This document shows positions 8,600 to 16,469 of a stretch of 64,000 nt of DNA, in pieces. The notes below the pieces were generated by a model that had not been told where the DNA came from, did not search any database, and worked only from the letters and a program-made list of their open reading frames with translations. Location of the stretch: contig JAFRUS010000064.1 of assembly GCA_017438745.1 (NCBI GenBank), forward strand, positions 58,032 through 122,031, read 5' to 3'. Position numbers and translations under genes: made by a program. Numbering within the stretch: the first letter of the stretch is position 1; every line of letters starts with the position of its first letter. This DNA is from Oscillospiraceae bacterium (GTDB lineage: Bacteria; Bacillota; Clostridia; Oscillospirales; Ruminococcaceae).

Positions 8600-10195
8600 T
8601 TACTGAGCTTTACCGAATTCTGAAAGCTTAAGACCGTCGTTCTTTTCAAGCGCCCATCTGATGTTCCATTCGCTTGTGAAAAGAAGCAGATAGTTGTCGT
8701 GGAAGTCCTGAACGATCTTTGTATCGCTGGTAAGAGAAAGTGTCTTGACATCAAAGTCGAGAGCATTGTCGATCCATCTGATGTATTCGTAGGAAAGAGT
8801 TTCACGTCTTATGTCAACGCCGTATTCATTCTTGAGTCTGTATTCAAGAACTTCAAACTGGAGCATGCCGACAACGCCGACGATAACTTCCTCGTAACCT
8901 GTGTACGGTTCTGTGAATATCTGAATAGCACCTTCCTGAACGATCTGGTTGATACCCTTTAGAAACTGCTTTCTCTTTAATGTGTCGGTACATGATACCT
9001 TGGCAAAATGTTCAGGAGCGAAGGTAGGAATTCCGGAGTACTTAAACTTCTTTCCCGGCATTGTGATGGTGTCACCGATGGAGAAGATGCCCGGATCAAA
9101 TACACCTATGATATCTCCGGCGTAAGCTTCCGAAATGATCTCACGTTCTGATGCCATGAGCTGCTGAGGCTGCGAAAGCTTCATTTTCTTGTTTCCCTGA
9201 ACGTGGTAAACTTCATTTTCACGCTCAAACTTGCCTGAACAGATCCTCATGAAAGCAATTCTGTCGCGGTGAGCCTTGTTCATGTTAGCCTGGATCTTGA
9301 ATACGAAAGCTGAAAAATCCTCTTCAAAAGGATCGATAACACCCTGGTCAGATTCACGGGCAAGAGGTGAAGGAGTCATCTGAAGGAAGTTTTCAAGGAA
9401 CGGTTCAACACCGAAGTTGGTAAGAGCAGAACCGAAGAAAACAGGGGAGAGCTTACCGTTCTGAACAGCGTCAATGTCAAATTCCTCGCTTGCGCCGTCA
9501 AGAAGCTCAATATCGTCAACTATAGTTCTGTAGTTTTCCTCACCGATGATATCTGAAAGCTTTTCATCATTAAGGTCGACTTCAGTTGCTTCAACTTCCT
9601 GATGACCGCCGTTTGCGGTAAATGAGATGATCGCTCTTTTGTCACGGTCGTAAACACCCTTGAAACTCTTTCCGGAACCGATAGGCCAGTTTACAGGATA
9701 AGTCTTGATACCGAGTTCATTTTCGATCTCTTCAAGCAGGTCAAAAGGATTTCTTGATTCACGGTCCATTTTGTTGATGAATGTGAATATCGGGATACCT
9801 CTCATTACGCAGACCTTGAAAAGTTTTCTTGTCTGAGCTTCGACACCCTTAGCAGCGTCGATGACCATTACAGCTGAGTCAGCAGCCATAAGTGTACGGT
9901 ATGTATCCTCCGAGAAGTCCTGATGTCCCGGTGTATCGAGAATATTGATGCAGAATCCTTCGTAGTTGAACTGCATAACAGAAGATGTTACAGAAATACC
10001 TCTCTGCTTTTCGATCTCCATCCAGTCTGAAACTGCATGACGGTCAGACTTTTTTCCCTTTACAGTACCAGCCTGATTGATCGCTCCTCCGTACAGAAGA
10101 AACTTTTCAGTAAGTGTGGTTTTACCTGCGTCAGGATGTGAAATGATAGCAAAGGTCCTTCGGCGTTCGATCTCTTTTTTTATTGCTGGATTCAA
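8600..10195 (-). CDS. prfC: Peptide chain release factor 3
   Basis: 531 residues, the usual RF3 length. It is a translational GTPase that removes RF1/RF2 from the ribosome after termination. G1 is ISHPDAGKTTLTEKF (about residues 18-32), the switch region has EKQRGISVTSSV, G3 is DTPGHQDF and G4 is NKMDR. A domain order of GTPase, EF-Tu-like domain 2, and a C-terminal RF3 domain matches the family. Not TetM or EF-G: it lacks EF-G domain IV and has the RF3 SDWMEIEKQRG signature. The upstream beta-helix gene starts its transcript on the same strand 57 bases away. Confidence 0.96.
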   Translation of the reverse strand: MNPAIKKEIERRRTFAIISHPDAGKTTLTEKFLLYGGAINQAGTVKGKKSDRHAVSDWMEIEKQRGISVTSSVMQFNYEGFCINILDTPGHQDFSEDTYRTLMAADSAVMVIDAAKGVEAQTRKLFKVCVMRGIPIFTFINKMDRESRNPFDLLEEIENELGIKTYPVNWPIGSGKSFKGVYDRDKRAIISFTANGGHQEVEATEVDLNDEKLSDIIGEENYRTIVDDIELLDGASEEFDIDAVQNGKLSPVFFGSALTNFGVEPFLENFLQMTPSPLARESDQGVIDPFEEDFSAFVFKIQANMNKAHRDRIAFMRICSGKFERENEVYHVQGNKKMKLSQPQQLMASEREIISEAYAGDIIGVFDPGIFSIGDTITMPGKKFKYSGIPTFAPEHFAKVSCTDTLKRKQFLKGINQIVQEGAIQIFTEPYTGYEEVIVGVVGMLQFEVLEYRLKNEYGVDIRRETLSYEYIRWIDNALDFDVKTLSLTSDTKIVQDFHDNYLLLFTSEWNIRWALEKNDGLKLSEFGKAQ

Positions 10196-10252
10196 ATTAA
10201 TTCCTCCGATTTTTTTATTTATGTAAATGCTGTCTGAAATATCTGAAGCTTA

Positions 10253-11440
10253 TCAGCTCTTAAGTTCCACGCTGTCAACGAGCTTGTTTCTGTCACCTCT
10301 GAATGTACCGTTGTCGGTGAAGAAGAGATATGTACCACGGTTGCATCCGCTGAACATACAGTCGTATGCCTCGGCAGCGTTGTTGAAGCAGATTATGCCG
10401 CCCTTGAAGCTGCCCTGTGCAAAACAGTTTTCAAAACTGCATTCCCTGAAGACAACATGATTAAGATTTGCAGATCTTATAATACCGCCTGTTGTGTTCT
10501 GGAAGCTTGTTTCATAACCGCAGTTTTTGAATTCTGAGCGCATTACGGAAAGTGTGCTGTCCGGATTAAGGTCGAAAACAGCATCGTTTACAAAGTCAGT
10601 GAATGTACAGTCGTCTATGCTGATGTTCTGACATCCGTGAAATCTTAAACTTCCTCCGTTTATAAAGTCGCAGCTGCGTAGAATAACGTTCTTTGCACAT
10701 CCGAAACCTATGTGGAAGTCGTGTATCTGGGTCATGTTTGAAAGATCGATCCTGATATTTTCAAAAACAATAGTTTCTCTTGTGATCTCGCAGCTGTTGT
10801 AGTTTGCTGAGGAACTTAAAACTATTATTCTCTTCGGATCGATAGTTTCGTGGCCCATGGAATAAAGATGCAGACATTTGTCCGTATTGGCGATAGCTCC
10901 GCATACAAACTTTTTGGTATAGCACAGAATATGTCTGTAAAGTTCAGATGTATCCTGCTTGTTTGTTTTTTCATATTTTTCAGTGCTCTGTTCAAGTATT
11001 GAAACAGCATAACCGCAGAGAAGTTCGATATCTGAACGTCTTATTTCCAGTGAAGCAGCTACTTCAGAAAGATAATCCACCTGCTTCTTGGTAAGATTTC
11101 CGGTTGAACATGCAATGAGCAGACAGTCCATGAAGAATATGATCTCAAGATGCATATTCTTGCAGTTCCTAATAAAGTCTGCAGTTTTTTCAGGAGTAAG
11201 CTCACCGGCACTTCTTATGTGATCTGAGATAACGGTAACAGCATTGGTGCTGTCCATTATTCTCTTTATGAACTGTATCTGATTGTCTGTATCACTGTTT
11301 TCGTACTGGGCAGTGATGTACAGAAGATCGTAGTAAACACTTTTTAAACGCTCGTCAGCTTTTTCGAGAGGGTGTTCCTTGATGGCGGAGCCCTGAAGAA
11401 TAGTCTTGTTGAAAAGCTCATATACCTTGTTTGATTCCAT
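10253..11440 (-). CDS. Protein with TerB-like helical region and right-handed beta-helix
   Basis: 395 residues, no signal peptide. Residues 1-200 are largely helical; about 95-150 (HLEIIFFMDCLLIACSTG, then LTKKQVDYLSEVAASLEI) resembles a TerB-type fold. Residues about 205-390 carry short repeats such as VILRSCDFING, ISIDDCTFTDF and VVFRECSFENC, the pattern of a parallel beta-helix like those in pectate-lyase-fold proteins, with conserved Cys/Phe stacks. No catalytic site is obvious. It starts 15 bases after the GTPase gene, so the two are almost surely co-transcribed and probably work together. Function unknown. Confidence 0.85.
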   Translation of the reverse strand: MESNKVYELFNKTILQGSAIKEHPLEKADERLKSVYYDLLYITAQYENSDTDNQIQFIKRIMDSTNAVTVISDHIRSAGELTPEKTADFIRNCKNMHLEIIFFMDCLLIACSTGNLTKKQVDYLSEVAASLEIRRSDIELLCGYAVSILEQSTEKYEKTNKQDTSELYRHILCYTKKFVCGAIANTDKCLHLYSMGHETIDPKRIIVLSSSANYNSCEITRETIVFENIRIDLSNMTQIHDFHIGFGCAKNVILRSCDFINGGSLRFHGCQNISIDDCTFTDFVNDAVFDLNPDSTLSVMRSEFKNCGYETSFQNTTGGIIRSANLNHVVFRECSFENCFAQGSFKGGIICFNNAAEAYDCMFSGCNRGTYLFFTDNGTFRGDRNKLVDSVELKS

Positions 11441-11455
11441 AAAGTTTCCCTTTCT

Positions 11456-13042
11456 TTATCGTAATCTTCTTCTGGAAGGAAGAGATGATGAACGTTCACG
11501 TCTTGCTGGTGCCGAAGTATCAGCAGTTTCTTCATGTGCCGCTGTCTGTTCAGTTTCATGCTTGTGTTCACGTTCGCGTTCGCGTCTCGATCCCGAAGTT
11601 CTTGATCGCTTTCCGTTTCTGCGTTCATCTGCTGCACCTGTTCCGCTTTCATCACCTTCACCGGATTTCTTTGAAGATGATACCGGTTCTTCTGAAACTC
11701 CGAAAATACGGCAGATAACAGCAGACACTTCTTTTTTGTATTTGATATTTCTCGATGAAGCGGAAAACGAAGGATCGATATCTTTCATCTGTTCGCTGAG
11801 AATTATGGAAACAGAATTGATGTAGCGTTCGTAGGCGGAAACATCTGTTATGTTTCTGTCGTTGTAGCTGCGGAAAAGCTTTTCCGGATTAGGAATAGGC
11901 AGATCCGTGAGTTTGATCTTTGAAAAATCAATGTTTTTAAGTCTGCTTATCGGAGTCTGCTGTACTGATTCAACAGGAACAAATTCCTCGGCAGGCTTTT
12001 TCTTCGAAGATCCGAAAGCGTTCTGTACTGAGAAAATATTCTCACTGGCAGTCTGGATCACCGGAAGAAGCTGCGCACGCAGATCGTCGATCTTCTGGGT
12101 AGACTGATGAGCGTCAAATATCTTGTCAAATTCCTGAGAAAAACTGATGACAGAAGGGCTCTTGTCCCAGCGGTCAAGATAGGCAAGTATTTTGTACTTG
12201 TCGTATTTTTCAGGATGATTTTTTGAATAGGTGAGTACGTCGATGTAATTTACTCCGCGGGCATTTAAGATCTTTTTTGTTTTTTCAACTATTTCCGGCA
12301 TATCTCTTGTGCTGAAGGCGTCTGCCTTATTTATGATGATAAGCTTAGGAATATGAGGATCAGTTTTCTTCAGCATTCTAATGTCGTTGTCGCTGATGCC
12401 CAGAGTGTTTATATTTATGTCAGCGAACCAGAGTATGTAGTCGGAAAAGTTGATTCGCTGGATCGTTTTAAGTTCATCTGTCGAGAGCATTTCGCCGTAT
12501 GACCTTGTATAGCCCGGAGTTTCCATGAATGCAATGTGTCTGAGCTCAGGCGTGGATGCATAGGTTAGAATGCTTGAAAAAAGGTGTCCTAACGGCATGT
12601 CGTCATTTTCTGAACCTGAGAATGCTGAGGCAAGGTCTTCCGGTTCCATTGTAATGAAGTGTCCGAAACGGTTGATGCCGTAAGAGTACTGCGAACTGCC
12701 GCAGATAACGTAGGCAGGCACAGCGCAGTTTATGTCTGTATCTACCGGCAGAATACCGCCGCCGTAGAGTGAATTGAAGAACGATGACTTTCCTGATGCG
12801 GTTTTGCCGCATAGTGATATGATATTCTTCTTGACGAGCTGTCTGTATGCAGCGTAGTCCTTGAGCCTTTCGTAAGCTGATTCAAGTCTTGCACACAGTT
12901 CAGCGTGAGCAGGATAAATATCCGGAAGATATTTTTTCAGAACATTTCGTACAGGTGCGATGTTTTTTTCAAAAACATCTTCACTTCCTGAGCATCTGGT
13001 TATCTCTTTAAGAAATGCGAGCTGTTTTTCAGCCTGATCCAT
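11456..13042 (-). CDS. Dynamin-like/TRAFAC GTPase with charged C-terminal tail
   Basis: 528 residues. G1 GKTASGKSS (79-87), G3 ETPG (174-177) and G4 NKAD (238-241) make a GTPase domain of the dynamin/Era-like type (residues about 70-330). A helical region follows, then from about residue 455 a low-complexity tail rich in Arg, Glu and Ser that ends SRRRLR. The P-loop is intact but G3 has Glu for the usual Asp. No membrane segment. It pairs with the downstream beta-helix gene (15 bases). The basic tail could bind nucleic acid or membrane; that is inference. No named family recognised. Confidence 0.85.
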   Translation of the reverse strand: MDQAEKQLAFLKEITRCSGSEDVFEKNIAPVRNVLKKYLPDIYPAHAELCARLESAYERLKDYAAYRQLVKKNIISLCGKTASGKSSFFNSLYGGGILPVDTDINCAVPAYVICGSSQYSYGINRFGHFITMEPEDLASAFSGSENDDMPLGHLFSSILTYASTPELRHIAFMETPGYTRSYGEMLSTDELKTIQRINFSDYILWFADININTLGISDNDIRMLKKTDPHIPKLIIINKADAFSTRDMPEIVEKTKKILNARGVNYIDVLTYSKNHPEKYDKYKILAYLDRWDKSPSVISFSQEFDKIFDAHQSTQKIDDLRAQLLPVIQTASENIFSVQNAFGSSKKKPAEEFVPVESVQQTPISRLKNIDFSKIKLTDLPIPNPEKLFRSYNDRNITDVSAYERYINSVSIILSEQMKDIDPSFSASSRNIKYKKEVSAVICRIFGVSEEPVSSSKKSGEGDESGTGAADERRNGKRSRTSGSRREREREHKHETEQTAAHEETADTSAPARRERSSSLPSRRRLR

Positions 13043-13071
13043 TCAGAGCACCTCCTGACAGATTGATTATT

Positions 13072-13108
13072 AAGAAAAGCGGAACGTCGGGAACCCGCAG
13101 TTCCACTT
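13072..13108 (-). terminator. Terminator of argS
   Basis: Minus strand stem AAGTGGAAC..GTTCCGCTTTT with inner CGGG/CCCG, followed by TTTTCTTAAT, lying just after the argS stop. Confidence 0.7.
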
Positions 13109-13121
13109 CAAGAGTTTATTA

Positions 13122-14873
13122 TTACATATTTTCTACCGGTTCAATTGCAAGAATTTCAAGATGCTTTAAAATAAGCTTTCTTGTAAATGAGATGAGAGCA
13201 AGCCAGTCCTGCTTCTTAGCTTCATCAGTCTCACCGAGAATATGATTGTCGTGGTAGAACTTTGAGAAGATAGTTGCAAGTTTGTAAGCATTTTCGCAGA
13301 CATAGTTAGGTGCCTTTTCGTCAATTGCATGACGAAATACATCACCTGTGAGAAGAATTGCGAGAATGAGCTCACGTTCAGCGTCTGTGTAGAGCTTTCC
13401 AGGCTTTGCATCAGAATTTTCTGAGTTTGTCTTCTTTATGATAGAGTTGATTCTTGAAACTGTGTAGAGAAGGTAAGTACCTGTCTTTCCTTCGAAAGAA
13501 AGGAACTTGTCTATGTCAAAGATGTAGTCTTTGGATCTGTGGTTGATAAGGTCGCCGAACTTAACAGCAGCGATACCTACACGCTTTGCGATCTCGCTGT
13601 GGTCTTCTGCTGAAACGAATTCTGAAGTGCGGAGCTTTTCAGCTGCAGCATTTGTAACTGTTTCGATAAGGTCGGAAAGCTTCATTACACCGCCGTCACG
13701 TGTCTTGTATGGCTTGCCGTCGCTTCCGTTCATTGTACCGAATCCTAAGAGTTCAAGTTCTGTGTCTGCAGGAACAAGCTCTGCCTTTCTTGCACAGCGG
13801 AATACCTGTGTGAAGTGGAGATCCTGACGCTTGTCAACAACGTACCAGATCTTCTTCGGAGAGAAGTCTCTGTTTCTCTGGATGATGGTTGCGAGGTCTG
13901 TAGTAGCATAAATGCTTGAATTGTCAGACTTCTTGATGATAACAGGAGGCATAGGAGCCTTGTCTGATTCTTCAGCAACATCAACTACCATTGCACCTTC
14001 ACTCTTGTAGAGAAGTCCCTTGTCTGTAAGGATTGAAACGAGTTCGTCAATATATTTGTCAGCGTCGCTTTCACCGTACCAGTAGTCAAAATCAACACCG
14101 AGCTTTTCGTAGTTGCCCTTAAGATCGTTTATTGAAACTCTGAGGATTTCCTTCCATACGGCAATGTAACCCGGTCTGCCGTTCTGGAGGTCAGCAGTGA
14201 ACTGATGAGCCTTGATCTTGAACTCTTCGTTTTCCTTGCTCTTTTTGCTTGCGAAAGGATAGATCTCGTTGAGCATGTCAGCAGTAAGTTCAGGAACTTT
14301 TCCTTCTTTGAAATCTTCCTTAAAGCAGTCCCAGTCAGGATTTCTTTCTTCGAGTTCAGCGATAACGAGACCTATCTGAAGACCCCAGTCACCAAGATGT
14401 ACGTCAGAAACAACGTTGTATCCGCATTCGCGCGCAAGACGCTTGAGTGATTCACCGATGATAGCTGAACGGAGATGTCCGATGTGGAGCGGCTTTGCAA
14501 CGTTTGGTCCGCCGTAGTCCATAACGATAGTGTCACCGCATCCGACCTGCGGAATACCGATGTGTGCGTCGTCAGCTATTTCACCGAGGAGCTTTACAAG
14601 ATATTCGTCAGTCATTGTCATGTTGATAAAACCAGGCTTGGCTACTTCGACTTTTTCAAAGCTCGGATTATCACTCAGAACGTTCTTTATCTCTTCAGCG
14701 ATGATGAACGGAGCCTTTTTGTACTGCTTGGCAGCTGCGAAAGAGCCGTTGCACTGGAACTGACAGAGATCCATACGGTCTGAAACAAATACGGCGCCGA
14801 GTGCGCGGTCATAACCGCATTTTTCAAAGGCGTCAGAAACGATCTCAGTTAAAATCTGGGTAATTGTCTTCAT
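13122..14873 (-). CDS. argS: Arginyl-tRNA synthetase
   Basis: 583 residues; charges tRNA-Arg with arginine. The N-terminal additional domain (residues about 1-110) is followed by a class I core with the HIGH motif in KPLHIGHLRSAIIGESL (near residue 133) and the conserved DVHLGDWGLQIGL. The C-terminal helical domain ends in the form typical of ArgRS (LAIEPVENM). As in most ArgRS the KMSKS motif is not canonical. No T-box leader is recognisable upstream; that space holds a miniature element (14919-15027). Confidence 0.97.
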   Translation of the reverse strand: MKTITQILTEIVSDAFEKCGYDRALGAVFVSDRMDLCQFQCNGSFAAAKQYKKAPFIIAEEIKNVLSDNPSFEKVEVAKPGFINMTMTDEYLVKLLGEIADDAHIGIPQVGCGDTIVMDYGGPNVAKPLHIGHLRSAIIGESLKRLARECGYNVVSDVHLGDWGLQIGLVIAELEERNPDWDCFKEDFKEGKVPELTADMLNEIYPFASKKSKENEEFKIKAHQFTADLQNGRPGYIAVWKEILRVSINDLKGNYEKLGVDFDYWYGESDADKYIDELVSILTDKGLLYKSEGAMVVDVAEESDKAPMPPVIIKKSDNSSIYATTDLATIIQRNRDFSPKKIWYVVDKRQDLHFTQVFRCARKAELVPADTELELLGFGTMNGSDGKPYKTRDGGVMKLSDLIETVTNAAAEKLRTSEFVSAEDHSEIAKRVGIAAVKFGDLINHRSKDYIFDIDKFLSFEGKTGTYLLYTVSRINSIIKKTNSENSDAKPGKLYTDAERELILAILLTGDVFRHAIDEKAPNYVCENAYKLATIFSKFYHDNHILGETDEAKKQDWLALISFTRKLILKHLEILAIEPVENM

Positions 14874-14918
14874 TAATATATTCCACCTTAAAAAGAATAA
14901 ATTTGACGTTTGCTCTAA

Positions 14919-15027
14919 GAAAACGCTGATTTATTCATAAATCAGCGTGGGGCGCGGGGCGACGCCCCGCAATCTCCCCATCCCGGCAATCCGGCGAAGC
15001 CGGATTGCTTACTTAATCAGTGTTTCC
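14919..15027 (+). mobile_element. Miniature inverted-repeat element (copy B)
   Basis: Left end GAAAACGCTGATTTA and right end TTAATCAGTGTTTCC are near-perfect inverted repeats. Inside are three hairpins: CGCTGATTTA/TAAATCAGCG, GCGGGGC/GCCCCGC and AATCCGGC/GCCGGATT with GAA loop. Flanks CTAA/CTGA differ at one base. It lies between argS and the dehydrogenase gene and codes for nothing. Confidence 0.8.
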
Positions 15028-15103
15028 CTGATTAAACATTATCTATTTAATTTTATCACATTTTTGGTGCAGATGCAACTGTGTAAACAGGATAAAATAA
15101 AGG

Positions 15104-15137
15104 GAAAAAGCCCTCAGTTTTTTGCTGAAGACTTTTT
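15104..15137 (-). terminator. Terminator after the glycerol-1-phosphate dehydrogenase gene
   Basis: Minus strand AAAAAGTCTTCAG, loop CAAAAAA, CTGAGGGCTTTTT, ending in a T run. Nearby 15162-15183 holds GCTGATT/AATCAGC between TTAG and TTAG, perhaps a relic of the miniature element. Confidence 0.65.
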
Positions 15138-15221
15138 CAGGTAATTTGTTTACTTGGTTAGGCTGATTAATTAAATCAGCTTAGGTGAACGGGATTTAAC
15201 CACGGACTTATCAGTGTTTCA

Positions 15222-16283
15222 TTATGTTTCCTGCATCATGCAGTAGATTTCGTCAAGCTGGCTTCTTTCAGGATGAACATCGTCGAGTATGGTGATTCTG
15301 CCTGTTCGTACAGTACGTGCCTTTTCCCACATATCTGCGAACATTTCCTTTGTTATGCCGTATGAAGCCGGATTCGGATCGAGACCGTATGTTTTAAAGA
15401 ATTCCATAATCCCTTTTTCAGACTGTCCCTGGAAAATACATGCCGGTATCGAGCCAAGAGCAACGGCCAGACCGTGTGAGATCTTTACTTCCGGATAATA
15501 TTCTTCAATTGCGTGTGCAAAAAGATGTTCGCTTCCGCTGCACGGTCTTGATGAACCTGCTATTTCCATAGCCAGACCGCCCATGACCAGAGCTCTGGAA
15601 AGGATTCTTATGAAAACCCGGCTGTTTAAATCCTTTTCGTCACAGTGGTAGACTGAATCGTAGCTCATTCTGCTTAAGGCGTAGGCGAAGTCATGGACTC
15701 TTGAACCGGTTTTCTTGGCAGAGAGTTTCCAGTCGTGAAGTGCTGTATGCTTTGCTATTGTATCTCCTATACCGGAAAGTGTCTGATTTATCGGTGCAGC
15801 TTTTATCATGTTCGGATCAACGATGATGGCAGCCGGTATTTTGCATTCGAGAGTTTTTCTTGCATTTCCTTCAGTTTCAAGCACGGCAAAAGGTGAGGCG
15901 AGTGAGTCGTTGCTCAGTGATGAGGGAATGCAGATATATGCAGCCTTGCTGACATGAGCAGCATATTTTGCAGTATCGAGGACTCTGCCGCCGCCGAATC
16001 CGATTATTACTTTTATGTCTTCTATGCAGATCTTCTTGGCAATGGCAACAGCCACGTCAAAGCTTGCTCTGTCCATGGCGTATATTTCAGCATCACCGAA
16101 ATCCTTGCTTAGATCCATGACCTTGTCCTTGTAGATGTCTATCAGAAACTGTTCTGAAACGATGAGTGTCTTCTGACCTGAAATTTCAGGAATGTAGGTT
16201 TTGATTATCTCGTCTGAATGGTATAATGCATCCTCTTCAACTGTAAGACATACAGGAAGATCAAACTGAGTGAGCTGATTCAT
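15222..16283 (-). CDS. sn-Glycerol-1-phosphate dehydrogenase family protein (EgsA/AraM-like)
   Basis: 353 residues of the iron-containing alcohol dehydrogenase superfamily. NAD(P) binding is shown by IIGFGGGRVLDTAKYAA (about residues 90-106), followed by PSSLSNDSLASPFAV, which fits the glycerol-1-phosphate dehydrogenase subgroup rather than glycerol or butanol dehydrogenases. Metal ligands are likely Asp in SGIGDTIAK, His in SGSEHLFAHAIE and His in KISHGLAVA. It would reduce dihydroxyacetone phosphate to sn-glycerol-1-phosphate, the backbone of archaeal lipids and of some bacterial glycerol-phosphate compounds. Own promoter and terminator. Subfamily call is good, physiological role open. Confidence 0.85.
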   Translation of the reverse strand: MNQLTQFDLPVCLTVEEDALYHSDEIIKTYIPEISGQKTLIVSEQFLIDIYKDKVMDLSKDFGDAEIYAMDRASFDVAVAIAKKICIEDIKVIIGFGGGRVLDTAKYAAHVSKAAYICIPSSLSNDSLASPFAVLETEGNARKTLECKIPAAIIVDPNMIKAAPINQTLSGIGDTIAKHTALHDWKLSAKKTGSRVHDFAYALSRMSYDSVYHCDEKDLNSRVFIRILSRALVMGGLAMEIAGSSRPCSGSEHLFAHAIEEYYPEVKISHGLAVALGSIPACIFQGQSEKGIMEFFKTYGLDPNPASYGITKEMFADMWEKARTVRTGRITILDDVHPERSQLDEIYCMMQET

Positions 16284-16324
16284 ATTCTTTTCCCCTTTAC
16301 TGAAAAAATTGGTTGTATGTGTCT

Positions 16325-16353
16325 ATTATACGATAAATATTACGATTTATCAA
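16325..16353 (-). promoter_or_regulatory. Promoter of the glycerol-1-phosphate dehydrogenase gene
   Basis: Minus strand TTGATA (16353-16348), 17-base spacer, TATAAT (16330-16325). Confidence 0.75.
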
Positions 16354-16395
16354 TAGTGTTATGTAGAAAATGCTTAAATTTATGTAAAAATTTTA

Positions 16396-16425
16396 TTGAC
16401 ATCACGGATAATTTACTGATATAAT
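16396..16425 (+). promoter_or_regulatory. Promoter of the EAL gene
   Basis: TTGACA (16396-16401), 18-base spacer, TATAAT (16420-16425), about 45 bases before the ATG at 16470. Confidence 0.8.
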
Positions 16426-16469
16426 ATATATAAGAATTTATTCAGGTCGGGGAAAGGATATGGGGTACT

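Noticed and set aside
13122..14873. Frames antisense to argS and valS as small genes
   Set aside because: They overlap highly conserved synthetase sequence, lack ribosome sites and have no family resemblance.
14874..15221. Possible T-box leader before argS
   Set aside because: The space is filled by a miniature element and a terminator of the other gene; no T-box sequence or specifier structure is seen.
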